This document shows positions 42,365 through 50,919 of a stretch of 64,000 nt of DNA, one piece after another. The stretch covers positions 1 through 64,000 of the forward strand of contig NZ_SDPN01000001.1 of the NCBI RefSeq assembly GCF_004134825.1, in the 5' to 3' direction. Both the position numbers and the translations under genes were made by a program. Below the pieces are notes generated by a model. That model did not search any database, had not been told where the DNA came from, and saw nothing but the letters and a program-made list of their open reading frames with translations. Source of the stretch: Agromyces albus. Lineage in GTDB: Bacteria; Actinomycetota; Actinomycetes; Actinomycetales; Microbacteriaceae. The number at the start of each line of letters is the position of its first letter. Positions within the stretch are counted from its first letter, which is position 1.

Positions 42365-42982
42365 GTGAACGAGACCACGACCGGGCGTAACAAGCCACGA
42401 GGCTCGTATGCCAAGACCGGCATGAAGCGCGCCGCGATTCTCGAGGCAGCGCTCGCGGTGTTCGCCAAGGGCGGCTACCGGGCCGGTTCACTGCGCGAGA
42501 TGGCGAGCCACGTCGGTATGAGCGAGGCCGGGCTGCTGCATCACTTCCCGAACAAGAGCGCGCTCCTCGCGGCGGTGCTCGAGCTCCGCGACGACCACGC
42601 CAGGGAGATGGTCCCGTTCGATTCCGAGGATCCGCTCGAGGCGCTACGCGGCCTCATCACCCTCGCCCGCTACAACGCCTCCGTGCCGGGAGTCGTGGAG
42701 CTCTACTGCACGCTCTCGGCCGAGGCGACCTCGCCCCAACATCCGGCTCACGACTACTTCGTCCGCCGCTACGACCTCACGGTCGACAGCGTCAGGCAAA
42801 CTTTCGAATGCTGCCGCGAACGCGGCATCCTGCGACCGGGCCTGCGCCCCGAGAGCGCCGCCCGCGCCACGGTCGCGCTCATGGACGGCCTGCAGGTGCA
42901 GTGGCTGCTCGACCGCGACGGCGTCGACATGGCCGACGAGCTCGAGGTCTACCTGCGCGGCATCGTCGACCTCGACGCCTGA
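42365..42982 (+). CDS. TetR-family regulator of the glycan operon
   Basis: 205 residues from the GTG at 42365, 5 nt after GGAGG; an in-frame ATG at 42293 is less well placed. The N-terminal HTH is AILEAALAVFAKGGYRAGSLREMASHVGMSEAGLLHHFPNKSALLAAVLE. The C-terminal ligand and dimer domain (about 90-200) has no strong signature. Its position divergent from the importer and hydrolase operon makes local control by an oligosaccharide-derived inducer likely. Confidence 0.9.
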   Translation: MNETTTGRNKPRGSYAKTGMKRAAILEAALAVFAKGGYRAGSLREMASHVGMSEAGLLHHFPNKSALLAAVLELRDDHAREMVPFDSEDPLEALRGLITLARYNASVPGVVELYCTLSAEATSPQHPAHDYFVRRYDLTVDSVRQTFECCRERGILRPGLRPESAARATVALMDGLQVQWLLDRDGVDMADELEVYLRGIVDLDA

Positions 42983-43084
42983 CCGGGCAGCGCAGCTACA
43001 GCCGCGCAGACGCAGGTCTTACGGAACGCGAACGATTCACCGATCCGAGGCGCCGCGCCGGCGGGGCGGTCGTAGTCTGTGAAC

Positions 43085-43828
43085 GTGCCTCACCTTCCGC
43101 CGTCGTCGATCGGCAATGAAGACCTGGTGGGCCGTCGAGTGCTCCTCGTCGACGACGACCCCACGGTCGCCGAGGTCGCCTCGAGCTACCTGCGGGCGAC
43201 CGGCTTCGTGGTCGAGGAGGCGAGCGACGGTTTCGCGGCACTCGAGGCCGCCGAGCGTGTTGCGCCCGACCTCATCGTGCTCGATCGGATGCTACCCGGC
43301 ATCGACGGACTCGAGGTGTTCCGGCGGCTTCGCGAGCGCTCGTCGACCCCGGTCATCCTGCTCACCGCGCTCGGTTCGGAAGACGATCGCATCGCCGGCC
43401 TCGAGGCGGGCGCCGACGACTACCTCTCCAAGCCGTTCTCGACGCGCGAGCTCGTCTTGCGCGTGCAGTCGGTGCTCCGCCGGTCGATCGGTGAGTTCAC
43501 GCCCGAGTCCGTGCTCGAGTACGGCGAGTTCCGCCTCGACCCGTCGGCTCACGTCGCGACGCGGGCCGGTGTGGAGCTGGCTCTGACGGCTCGCGAGTTC
43601 GACCTGTTCGAGTTCCTGCTGAAGCATCCGAACCAGGTCTTCAGCCGTGAGGAACTGCTGCGAACCGTGTGGGGCTGGACCTACGGCGACCTCTCGACGG
43701 TGACGGTGCACGTGCGTCGCTTGCGGGAGAAGATCGAACGCGACCCGCGCTCGCCCGTCTTGCTGACGACCGTCTGGGGCGTCGGCTATCGATTCACGAT
43801 GGGCGGTGCATCCGATGCCGTGGTCTGA
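43085..43828 (+). CDS. OmpR-family response regulator
   Basis: 247 residues from the GTG at 43085; a GTG at 43079 is the alternative. Receiver domain with acidic pocket LLVDDDP, phospho-acceptor Asp67 in LIVLDRMLPGIDG, and Lys in DDYLSKPFS. Winged-helix output domain with LTAREFDLFEFLLKHPNQVFSREELLRTVWG and VTVHVRRLREKIE. No Shine-Dalgarno is seen, but TAGTCT (43073-43078) lies 7 nt before GTG 43085, so a leaderless message is plausible. Overlaps the kinase gene. Confidence 0.9.
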   Translation: MPHLPPSSIGNEDLVGRRVLLVDDDPTVAEVASSYLRATGFVVEEASDGFAALEAAERVAPDLIVLDRMLPGIDGLEVFRRLRERSSTPVILLTALGSEDDRIAGLEAGADDYLSKPFSTRELVLRVQSVLRRSIGEFTPESVLEYGEFRLDPSAHVATRAGVELALTAREFDLFEFLLKHPNQVFSREELLRTVWGWTYGDLSTVTVHVRRLREKIERDPRSPVLLTTVWGVGYRFTMGGASDAVV

Positions 43829-44963
43829 CCTCCTCGCCGTCGCACTCGTCGCGCTCACGACGACCGCCGTCGTCGGCGGGCTTGCCCTTCTTGCGCTCCT
43901 GATGCTGCGGCGAACGTCCGTCGTCGTGCAGGTGTGCGTGCTCGTGCTCGCCGCGATCGTGTCGGTCGTCGCGAGCATGGTCGGGGCTGCGAACGCCATG
44001 TACCTCTCGGAGCACGACCTCACGGTCGCGATCGCCGTCTCGGCGATCTCGGGCGTCGTGTCGCTCGTGCTCGTCGGCGTGCTGGGGTGGCTCGTCGCCC
44101 GCAACTCGCGGTCGCTCTCGCTCGCCGCGCGTCGCATCGGCGCGGGCGAGCGCCTGGAATCGGCGGGCCGGTACTCGAACAGCGAGCTCAACGCACTCGC
44201 CGACGAGCTTGTCGCGACGAGCGCGAAGCTCGCCGAATCCCGCGAGCGCGAGCGGCGCATCGAGGCATCCCGCCGGGAGCTCGTCGCGTGGATCTCGCAC
44301 GACCTGCGCACGCCGCTCTCCGGCATCCGTGCAATGGCCGAGGCCCTCGAAGACGGCATCGCGGCCGACCCCGCCCGCTATCACCGCCAGATGCGCATGC
44401 AGGTCGACCAGCTCTCGAGCATGGTCGACGACCTCTTCGAGCTCTCGAAGATCGACTCCGACGCGCTGCGCCTCTCACTCAAGGAGGTGTCGCTCTACGA
44501 CATCGTGAGCGACACGGTCGCCGACCTGCGGCCCGCGTCGCAGGGGCGCGAGATCCGCGTCGAGGCGCCGCTCGCGCAAGAGCTCGTCGTGATGGCCGAC
44601 CCGCGACAGCTCTCGCGGGCGATCGGCAACCTGCTCATGAACGCGATCCAGCACACCCCGCAGGGCTCGCCCATCACCGTCGCCGTCGATCTCGTCGACG
44701 ACCGGGCCATGGTCTCGGTCATCGATGCGGGCGGCGGCATCGACGAGGCCGACCTCGACCGCGTGTTCGAACCCGCCTGGCGCGGGTCGAAGGCGCGCAC
44801 CCCCTCACTCGACGACAATCGATCGACCGGCGGCGCCGGCCTCGGCCTCGCGATCGTCAAGGGCATCATGAGCGCGCACCGCGGCGAGGTCTCGGTGCGC
44901 AATGTGCCCGGCGGATGCCGCTTCGACCTGCTGCTCCCCCGCGACGCGTCGATCGAGGCGTGA
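43815..44963 (+). CDS. Sensor histidine kinase (HisKA type)
   Basis: 382 residues from the ATG at 43815, or 385 from a GTG at 43806; both overlap the regulator stop. Three N-terminal membrane helices (to about residue 95) have only short outside loops, so it may sense membrane or internal signals. A HAMP-like linker leads to the H-box ELVAWISHDLRTPLSGIRAMAEAL, then N (AIGNLLMNAIQHT), D (VIDAGGGIDE) and G (GGAGLGLAIVKGIMSAHRG) boxes. It phosphorylates the OmpR-type partner. Stimulus unknown. Confidence 0.88.
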   Translation: MPWSDLLAVALVALTTTAVVGGLALLALLMLRRTSVVVQVCVLVLAAIVSVVASMVGAANAMYLSEHDLTVAIAVSAISGVVSLVLVGVLGWLVARNSRSLSLAARRIGAGERLESAGRYSNSELNALADELVATSAKLAESRERERRIEASRRELVAWISHDLRTPLSGIRAMAEALEDGIAADPARYHRQMRMQVDQLSSMVDDLFELSKIDSDALRLSLKEVSLYDIVSDTVADLRPASQGREIRVEAPLAQELVVMADPRQLSRAIGNLLMNAIQHTPQGSPITVAVDLVDDRAMVSVIDAGGGIDEADLDRVFEPAWRGSKARTPSLDDNRSTGGAGLGLAIVKGIMSAHRGEVSVRNVPGGCRFDLLLPRDASIEA

Positions 44964-44999
44964 GGCCCCGAATTCGGTTCCCACCGGCGGCCATCCAGC

Positions 45000-46196
45000 T
45001 CACTCGTGTTCGGGCAGCAGCGGCGGCGACCAGCCTGGATCGCGACCGAGTTGCGCAGCTCGCGTGACGGACGCCGCGCCGAAGCGATCGCGTACCGCGT
45101 CAAGCACCGTGTCGAGGCGCACCCCGTCGTCCCAGTCGATCGGCAGCTCCGGCTGGAGGCTGTCGGCGCGCGCCAGCTGCGACAGCGAGACGCCGATCAG
45201 GGTGATGCCGCGCTCAGCGATCTCGGGCTGTGCGCCGGCGAGCAGCCCTCGCGAGACGGCGAGCAGCACTGCGGTGCGGTCGGACGCGGAGCGGAGGGTG
45301 CGCGATCGGGTGGCCTTCGCGAAGTCGCCGTAGCGAAGACGCAGCACGACCGTGCGGCACACCCGGTCCCCATCGCGGAGGCGGCGGGCGAGCCGATCGA
45401 CGATCTGGGTGAGGATGAGGTCCAGTTCGTCGGCCGGTCGCGGGCGGCTGCCGAGCGCGCGCTGAGAGCCGATGGCGCCGCGGCGGTGCGTGGTGTCTAC
45501 CGGGCGCGGGTCCCGCAGCCGGGCCAGCGCGTGCAGATGCGCGCCGGTCGCCTTTCCCAGCAGCTTCTCCGCGGTCGCGGCTTCGAGCTCTGCCAGTTGC
45601 CCGACCGTGCGGATGCCGAGCCGATGCAGCTTCTCGGCGGTCACTGCACCGACTCCCCACAACCGCTCGACCGGCAGCGGGAGCAGGAACGCCTGCTCTC
45701 GCTCGGGCTCGACCACCAGCAGCCCGTCGGGCTTGCTGACCGCGCTCGCGACCTTCGCGAGGAACTTGGTCCGCGCGATCCCGACCGAGATCGCCAACCC
45801 GACCTCCGCACGCACCCGCTCACGCAATCGCACCGCGATCTGCTCGGGCGTGCCCGCGATGCGTCGGAGACCCCCGACTTCCAGAAACGCCTCGTCGATG
45901 GAAAGCCCCTCCACGAGCGGCGTCGTATCGCGAAAGATCGCGAACACGGCCCGACTGGCCGCCGAATATGCGTCCATCCGTGGCGCGACGACCACGGCAT
46001 CCGGGCACAGATCGCGCGCCTGCCGGCCGCCCATCGCGGTCCGCACCCCACGGGCCTTCGCCTCGTAACTCGCCGCCAGCACGACACCGCCGCCGACGAT
46101 GACCGGCCGGCCGCGCAACTCGGGCGCGTCGCGCTGCTCGACTGAGGCGTAGAACGCGTCGAGATCGGCGTGCAACACGGTCGACTCGCCCCGCAT
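45000..46196 (-). CDS. dinB: DNA polymerase IV (Y family)
   Basis: 398 residues from the ATG at 46196 (GGGAGG 5 nt upstream); longer frame reaching 47534 is a shadow. Catalytic motifs: HADLDAFYASVEQRD, ASYEAKARGVRTAMGGRQARDLCPDAVVVAPRMDAYSAAS and LSIDEAFLEVGG. Thumb and little-finger domains follow (VGIARTKFLAKVASAVSKPDGL, LWGVGAVTAEKLHRLGIRTVGQLAELE). Translesion polymerase for damage tolerance. The C-terminus does not end in a clear QL[S/D]LF beta-clamp motif; QPELPID is the nearest similar segment. Converges on the kinase gene with a 36-bp gap. Confidence 0.93.
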   Translation of the reverse strand: MRGESTVLHADLDAFYASVEQRDAPELRGRPVIVGGGVVLAASYEAKARGVRTAMGGRQARDLCPDAVVVAPRMDAYSAASRAVFAIFRDTTPLVEGLSIDEAFLEVGGLRRIAGTPEQIAVRLRERVRAEVGLAISVGIARTKFLAKVASAVSKPDGLLVVEPEREQAFLLPLPVERLWGVGAVTAEKLHRLGIRTVGQLAELEAATAEKLLGKATGAHLHALARLRDPRPVDTTHRRGAIGSQRALGSRPRPADELDLILTQIVDRLARRLRDGDRVCRTVVLRLRYGDFAKATRSRTLRSASDRTAVLLAVSRGLLAGAQPEIAERGITLIGVSLSQLARADSLQPELPIDWDDGVRLDTVLDAVRDRFGAASVTRAAQLGRDPGWSPPLLPEHE

Positions 46197-46391
46197 CCCG
46201 TCCTCCCACCGATCGTCCGTCCTGCGGATCGTCGCACGCACCGGCGACACGGATGCTCCGTTTCCCTGGCGCCTCGGACGTTGAGCGAGCTCAACCCCAC
46301 CGCGTCCGCCCTGAGTTCCGGGGATGAGCACACAGCAAGCCGCGCGATCGACGTGGTTGACCCCGCTCACCCAGTCCCCCACAGTTGAACG

Positions 46392-47486
46392 GTGCAATGG
46401 GCCCTGGCCATCCTCACCGTCGTCGCGTACGCGACGCTGCCGCTCGGCTCCGCGAGCTTCGAGCAGCAGCCGGTGCCGACCCTGCTCGTCGGGCTCACCT
46501 ATTCCGTGCTCGCGATCTTCGGATTCCGCTTCGTTCAGGGGCGCTCGGTCTGGTGGGCGGTGGCGTTCGTCGCTGTGCAGCTTCCGCTGGGGTTCGCGGT
46601 GTTCACACTGTCGGGCGCGGCCGTCGGCGCCCAGCTGCTTCTCGTTGTGCTCGTCTCGCAGAGCGTCCTGCTCCCGCCACTCCCGATCGCGGCCGTGGTG
46701 GCCGCCGCCATCCCCCTCGTGCACCTCGGCATGGAGTGGCAGGACGGGTTGCGCGAGGGCCTCGGCACCCTCGCGGTCACGACCTTCACGCTCGTCGTGA
46801 CCGAGCTCCTCGTGCGGGAACGGAAGGCGAGGGCCGAGCTCGCCGAGGCCAACGAGCGGTTGCGCGGTTACGCCGCCCAGGCCGAGCAGCTGGCCACCAT
46901 CCAGGAGCGCAACCGGCTCGCACGCGACATCCACGACGGCGTCGGTCACCACCTCACCGTCGTGCAGATGATGCTCGAGGCGGCCCGAGCCGTCATTCGC
47001 TCGGCCGACCCCGAGCGCCTCGACAGCATGCTCGCCAAGGCGCAGGAGCAGTCGGGCCAGGCTCTCGCTGAGGTGCGGCGATCGGTCGGCTCGCTGCGCG
47101 AGCAACGGCCCGCACTCGCGGAGGCGTTGCAGACGCTCGCCGCCGAGTCGACGGATGCCGGCGTCCCGACCGCGCTCGACGTCCACGGCCTCGCCCGCCC
47201 GCTGCGCGCCGAGGTGGAGGAATCGCTCTTCCGGGCGGCGCAGGAGGGGCTCACCAACATCCGCAAGCATGCCGGCGCGAGCACCGCGGCCGTCGTGCTC
47301 GACTACCGGGAGGCCGACCAAGTGCGGCTCGAGGTGCGCGACGACGGCCGGGGCCTTCCCGAGACGCCGGCCACGGGCTTCGGGCTCACCGGGTTGCGCG
47401 AGCGAACGGCGAGCCTGGGCGGTCGGATGTCGCTTGCCCCGGCCGGCGACACCGGACTCACGCTCACCGTGGAGGTGCCGGGATGA
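46392..47486 (+). CDS. NarL-type sensor histidine kinase (HisKA_3)
   Basis: 364 residues with a GTG start at 46392 and no clear ribosome site. Four to five membrane helices in the first about 140 residues, a coiled segment, then the dimerisation and phospho-acceptor motif ERNRLARDIHDGVGHHLTVVQMML and an HATPase with EESLFRAAQEGLTNIRKHAGAS, VRDDGRGLP and GFGLTGLRERTASLGG. It is translationally coupled to the LuxR-type regulator. Confidence 0.9.
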   Translation: MQWALAILTVVAYATLPLGSASFEQQPVPTLLVGLTYSVLAIFGFRFVQGRSVWWAVAFVAVQLPLGFAVFTLSGAAVGAQLLLVVLVSQSVLLPPLPIAAVVAAAIPLVHLGMEWQDGLREGLGTLAVTTFTLVVTELLVRERKARAELAEANERLRGYAAQAEQLATIQERNRLARDIHDGVGHHLTVVQMMLEAARAVIRSADPERLDSMLAKAQEQSGQALAEVRRSVGSLREQRPALAEALQTLAAESTDAGVPTALDVHGLARPLRAEVEESLFRAAQEGLTNIRKHAGASTAAVVLDYREADQVRLEVRDDGRGLPETPATGFGLTGLRERTASLGGRMSLAPAGDTGLTLTVEVPG

Positions 47487-48121
47487 CGGTCCGCGTGCTC
47501 GTCGCCGACGACCAGGCGCTCTTCCGCGAGGCACTCACGACCCTGCTCGAGGTGCAGCCGGGGATCGAGGTCGTCGGTGAAGCGGCCAACGGCGAAGAGG
47601 CCGTGCGCTCGAGCGCCGAATTGCGTCCCGACGTGGTGCTGATGGACCTGCGGATGCCGGTGCTCGACGGCATCGCCGCCACGGCACGCCTCCGCGCCGA
47701 GCAGCCGGCGGTCCGCGTACTCGCGCTGACGACGTTCGACGACGACGAGGACGTCTTCGCGGCCTTGCGCGCCGGAGCCGTCGGTTACCTCCTCAAAGAC
47801 GTGACCTCGGCGAAGCTCGTCGAGGCACTCGTCGCGGCCGGGCACGGCGAGACCGTGCTCCAGCCGTCGGTGGCCGCGAAGCTCGTGGCTCGAGTGGCGC
47901 GATTGCCGCAGGATGCGCCGCCGGCGGAGCATCCGCTCTCCGACCGAGAGGTCGACGTCGTGCGACTGCTCGCCGAGGGGCGCAGCAACCGCGAGATCGC
48001 GGGCGCCCTCTTCCTCGCCGAGGGCACGATCAAGAACCTCGTCACGAGCGTGCTCTCGAAGCTCGACGTGCGCGACCGCACGCAGGCGGCCCTGCGAGCG
48101 CGCGACCTCGGCATCCTCTGA
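47483..48121 (+). CDS. NarL/LuxR-family response regulator
   Basis: 212 residues starting within the kinase stop (ATGA). Receiver domain with VADDQALFREAL, phospho-acceptor Asp in VVLMDLRMPVLDG and Lys in GYLLKDVT. GerE output HTH with LSDREVDVVRLLAEGRSNREIAGALFLAEGTIKNLVTSVLSKL. It probably controls the membrane-protein genes that follow, and a short hairpin follows its stop. Confidence 0.92.
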   Translation: MTVRVLVADDQALFREALTTLLEVQPGIEVVGEAANGEEAVRSSAELRPDVVLMDLRMPVLDGIAATARLRAEQPAVRVLALTTFDDDEDVFAALRAGAVGYLLKDVTSAKLVEALVAAGHGETVLQPSVAAKLVARVARLPQDAPPAEHPLSDREVDVVRLLAEGRSNREIAGALFLAEGTIKNLVTSVLSKLDVRDRTQAALRARDLGIL

Positions 48122-48126
48122 GCGCG

Positions 48127-48141
48127 GGCACCGGCGGTGCC
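48127..48141 (+). terminator. Short hairpin after the NarL-type regulator
   Basis: GGCACC-GGC-GGTGCC, a perfect 6-bp stem with 3-nt loop, 6 bp after the stop. No T-run. Could separate the two-component genes from the membrane-protein pair. Confidence 0.4.
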
Positions 48142-48265
48142 ACGGCGTCACCGTGTCACCTGCCACCCGGAACATGACCCGAGGCATGACCTTCGGCACC
48201 TGACGGCGCCCCTGCGCTCCGCCGAGGATTTCGTGTGTCCGAACGTGATCCGACGAGGAGTCGAG

Positions 48266-48661
48266 ATGAACCACGAAGAGGCGACCGTCCGCCGGTACCC
48301 GGCGCTGCGGTTCGCGCAACACGCACTGGAGATGGTGATCGCCATGGTGGTGGGCATGGTCGTGCTCGAGCCGATCTGGTCATTCGCGTGGCCGGGGCTC
48401 AGCGAGAACGTCACCGCGCACGTGCTGGTGATGGCGACGAACATGTCGATCGGCATGGCCGCGTGGATGCGCATCCGCGGCCACGGGTTCGCCGCCATCG
48501 CTGAGATGTCCGCCGCGATGTACCTGCCGTTCCTGGTGCTGCTGCCGTTCCACTGGGTGGGGGCGATGCCTGCCATGGCGCTCATGACGGCCGGCCACGT
48601 GCTGATGGTCCCGGCGATGCTCGTCGCGATGCTGCGCCGCCGCCGCGAGTACGGGTGGTGA
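48266..48661 (+). CDS. Small four-helix membrane protein of unknown function
   Basis: 131 residues from the ATG at 48266 (GAGGAG 5 nt upstream). About four hydrophobic helices rich in Met and Ala with a conserved-looking HALEMVIAMVVGMVVLEPIW and MATNMSIGMAAWMRIRGHGFAAIAEMSAAMYLPF. Similar proteins occur widely in actinobacteria without known role. It overlaps the next gene by 4 nt (GTGA) and follows a two-component pair that may control it. The high Met content could bear on metal or redox, but that is a guess. Confidence 0.7.
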   Translation: MNHEEATVRRYPALRFAQHALEMVIAMVVGMVVLEPIWSFAWPGLSENVTAHVLVMATNMSIGMAAWMRIRGHGFAAIAEMSAAMYLPFLVLLPFHWVGAMPAMALMTAGHVLMVPAMLVAMLRRRREYGW

Positions 48662-50019
48662 CCGTGCGCGCCATCCTCAAGATCGTCGCGCTCGTAATCA
48701 CCGCACTGGCGCTTCCCGCCGCCCTCGGGGCGCCCACCGTCATCGGTGCGCTGGCCCTCAACGTGCCCCGCACCGACGGCGCATCCGCCAGGCCCGCACC
48801 GGTGGCGCACGATCCCGCCAAGCCGACCGCGATCGTCGTGGTGGGCGACCGCGGCGCCGTCGTGTCCGATGCGCTCGCGCCCTACGAGATCCTCGCCACG
48901 ACGGGCGCGTTCAACGTCTACACCGTGGCATCCGAGTCGCACCCGGTTCCGCTGACCGGCGGGCTCGATCTCGTGCCCGACCTCACTTTCGCCGAGCTCG
49001 AGCACGTGCTCGACGGGCCGGCCGACGTCGTCGTGGTACCCGCCATGCCCGACGTCGGCCAGCCGACGACGAAGCCCGTCACCGATTGGCTCGTCACCCA
49101 GGCGAGCCGCGGGGCATTGCTCCTCAGCGTCTGCAACGGGGCGGGGGTGCTCGCCTCGGCGGGCCTCCTCGACGGGCACCGGGCCACCGCGCACTGGTTG
49201 CGGATCGACGAGTTCGAAGGCCGATACGCGGCCGTCGAGTGGGTGCGCGGCACGAGATACGTCGACGACGGCGCGGTCATCAGCACGGCGGGCGTGCTCT
49301 CGGGCATCGACGGTACCCTGCACGTGGTCGAACGACTCATCGGAGCGGATGCCGCGGCCGACGCCGCCGAGGCGATCGGATGGCGGCACCACCACCCGGG
49401 CGGCCCGGCTCCGATGGAACAGGCGGGGCTCGGGGCATCCGACGCCGTCGTGGCCTTCAACACGGCGTTCGGCTGGGACCGGCCCACCGTCGGCGTGCTC
49501 CTCACCGGCGGCGTCGGCGAGATCGAGCTGGCCTCGGTGTTCGACACCTACGGCGAGTCGCTCGCGGTCGGCACCGTCGCCGTAGGCGCTGGGCCGGTGC
49601 GGTCACGCCACGGCCTCACGTTCATTCCGAGGTCCGAGACGGCGGCCGGTCTCGACCGTCTTGTCGTGCCGGGCACGACGGAGCACGACGCCGTCGCCGG
49701 CCCCGAGCCGGAGTACCTGCATCACGGACGGGGATTCCCGTACGACGGCGTCTTGCAGAACCTCGCTCGCATCACGGATGTCTCGACGGCGCACTGGGCG
49801 GCGAAGGTGCTTGAGTACCCCATCGACGACCTGGCCCTCAGCGGCCCGACCTGGCCATGGACGGAGACGCTTCGGTTCGTCGGCCTCGCCGCAGGCGGAA
49901 TGCTCGCGGCGCTCGCGGTGTTCGCGCTGGTGCGGCGCACCCGCGACGGCGGTTCAGCCGCCGCTCGCCGCGAGCGCGATCAGCTGCTCGTCAGCTCACC
50001 AAACGTACGCAACGGCTGA
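48658..50019 (+). CDS. Membrane-anchored DJ-1/PfpI-domain protein
   Basis: 453 residues from the GTG at 48658, overlapping the upstream stop. An N-terminal hydrophobic segment, then a DJ-1/PfpI-like (GATase1) domain (about 57-235) with the nucleophile elbow LLLSVCNGAGVLASAG (Cys159) and HW. A second, shorter DJ-1-like half follows (about 275-335: VGVLLTGGVGEIELASVFDTYGE). One C-terminal membrane helix (LRFVGLAAGGMLAALAVFALV) ends the protein. Resembles the amidase-like part of GlxA-type proteins without the DNA-binding part. Role unknown; possibly stress or glyoxal handling at the membrane. Confidence 0.78.
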   Translation: MTVRAILKIVALVITALALPAALGAPTVIGALALNVPRTDGASARPAPVAHDPAKPTAIVVVGDRGAVVSDALAPYEILATTGAFNVYTVASESHPVPLTGGLDLVPDLTFAELEHVLDGPADVVVVPAMPDVGQPTTKPVTDWLVTQASRGALLLSVCNGAGVLASAGLLDGHRATAHWLRIDEFEGRYAAVEWVRGTRYVDDGAVISTAGVLSGIDGTLHVVERLIGADAAADAAEAIGWRHHHPGGPAPMEQAGLGASDAVVAFNTAFGWDRPTVGVLLTGGVGEIELASVFDTYGESLAVGTVAVGAGPVRSRHGLTFIPRSETAAGLDRLVVPGTTEHDAVAGPEPEYLHHGRGFPYDGVLQNLARITDVSTAHWAAKVLEYPIDDLALSGPTWPWTETLRFVGLAAGGMLAALAVFALVRRTRDGGSAAARRERDQLLVSSPNVRNG

Positions 50020-50062
50020 TCGCTCGTTGTGGCGGCAGGAGATGGTCGCCCTGGAGCGATTG

Positions 50063-50464
50063 TCAGGCAGCGCCCCAGAAGCGGTCCTCGGCAGGCCCGT
50101 CTTCAGAGAACAGGTGCACGGCGGTGATCGTGCCGTCAGTAATGGTCAGCAGGTCGATGCCGGTCATATCCATCGCGACGCTCTCACGTTGACCGGTGAA
50201 ACGCACCGGGACGGCAACGAGGTTGCCGTTGACCATCGCCGGGCCTGTCACGGCGAGTTGGAAGGTTCCCTCGCTCACCTCCATCATCTGACCGAGGAGC
50301 GCACTCACCCCTTCCTGTCCGCGGTGATCACCCGAGAAGCGGTTCGCGCCGGGCTGATGCCAGACGATATCGGGGCTCAAGAGCGCCATCGCTGCGGGAA
50401 CGTCACCGTTGGCAAGCGCATCGAAATAGCGGTTTGCGACGGCTGCGGGATTCGCGTCGGTCAT
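50063..50464 (-). CDS. SnoaL-like/NTF2-fold protein
   Basis: 133 residues. Pattern ANRYFDALANGDVPAAMALLSPDIVWHQPGANRFSGDHRGQEGVSALLGQMM and final LFSEDGPAEDRFWG fit the NTF2-like cone fold used by polyketide cyclases, dehydratases and scavengers of small molecules. It is divergent from an HxlR regulator with a clear palindrome between them, so it is probably its target. Confidence 0.82.
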   Translation of the reverse strand: MTDANPAAVANRYFDALANGDVPAAMALLSPDIVWHQPGANRFSGDHRGQEGVSALLGQMMEVSEGTFQLAVTGPAMVNGNLVAVPVRFTGQRESVAMDMTGIDLLTITDGTITAVHLFSEDGPAEDRFWGAA

Positions 50465-50510
50465 CTGGATTCTCCTTCGAGTGGGACGATGTAGCCCAAT
50501 AGTTTCAGTC

Positions 50511-50524
50511 GGTAACCTGTTACC
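50511..50524. promoter_or_regulatory. Palindromic operator between SnoaL-like and HxlR genes
   Basis: GGTAAC-CT-GTTACC is a perfect 6-bp inverted repeat in the 83-bp divergent gap; a further GTAAC lies 6 bp on. Position and symmetry suit binding by the HxlR dimer. Confidence 0.65.
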
Positions 50525-50547
50525 TCAACGTAACTAAAGGGGAAGAT

Positions 50548-50919
50548 GTGGCTGCACCGGTGTGGGATGTGATGTTGGCCACGTGCCCGTCGCGGACGTC
50601 GCTGGCGAGAATCGCGAACAAGTGGACCGCGATGATCGTGATCGCCCTCAGCGAGCGGCGGATGCGGTTCGGTGAGCTGCGCACCAGGGTCGCCGGCATC
50701 AGCGGGAAGGTGCTCACGGACACGCTGCGCGATCTCGAGCGGGACGGCATCGTCACCCGGATCGCATTTGCGGAGATGCCTCCACGGGTGGAGTACGAGC
50801 TGACCGCGCTCGGGCGAACCCTCTCCGAGCCATTGGGGGCGCTCGGCCTTTGGGCAGAGCAATACTTCGATCAGGTTCAGGAAGCCCGCGACGCCTTCGA
50901 CGCACGGCCGACCACGTAG
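50548..50919 (+). CDS. HxlR-family winged-helix regulator
   Basis: 123 residues with a GTG start at 50548 and AAGGGGAAG upstream. The family core is plain: CPSRTSLARIANKWTAMIVIALSERRMRFGELRTRVAGISGKVLTDTLRDLERDGIVTR...PPRVEYELTALGRTL. A Cys near the N-terminus (ATCPSR) is the redox-sensing position in several HxlR/DUF24 proteins. It probably represses the divergent SnoaL-like gene. Its 3' end overlaps the converging acetyltransferase gene by 43 bp. Confidence 0.92.
   Translation: MAAPVWDVMLATCPSRTSLARIANKWTAMIVIALSERRMRFGELRTRVAGISGKVLTDTLRDLERDGIVTRIAFAEMPPRVEYELTALGRTLSEPLGALGLWAEQYFDQVQEARDAFDARPTT

Noticed and set aside
45000-47534. 844-residue open frame on the minus strand
   Set aside because: The upstream part is an antisense shadow of the NarL-type kinase. 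DNA polymerase IV begins at 46196 after GGGAGG.
50019-50060. Hairpin after the DJ-1 gene
   Set aside because: Seven-base arms with a loop of 28 nt; too weak to call a terminator.
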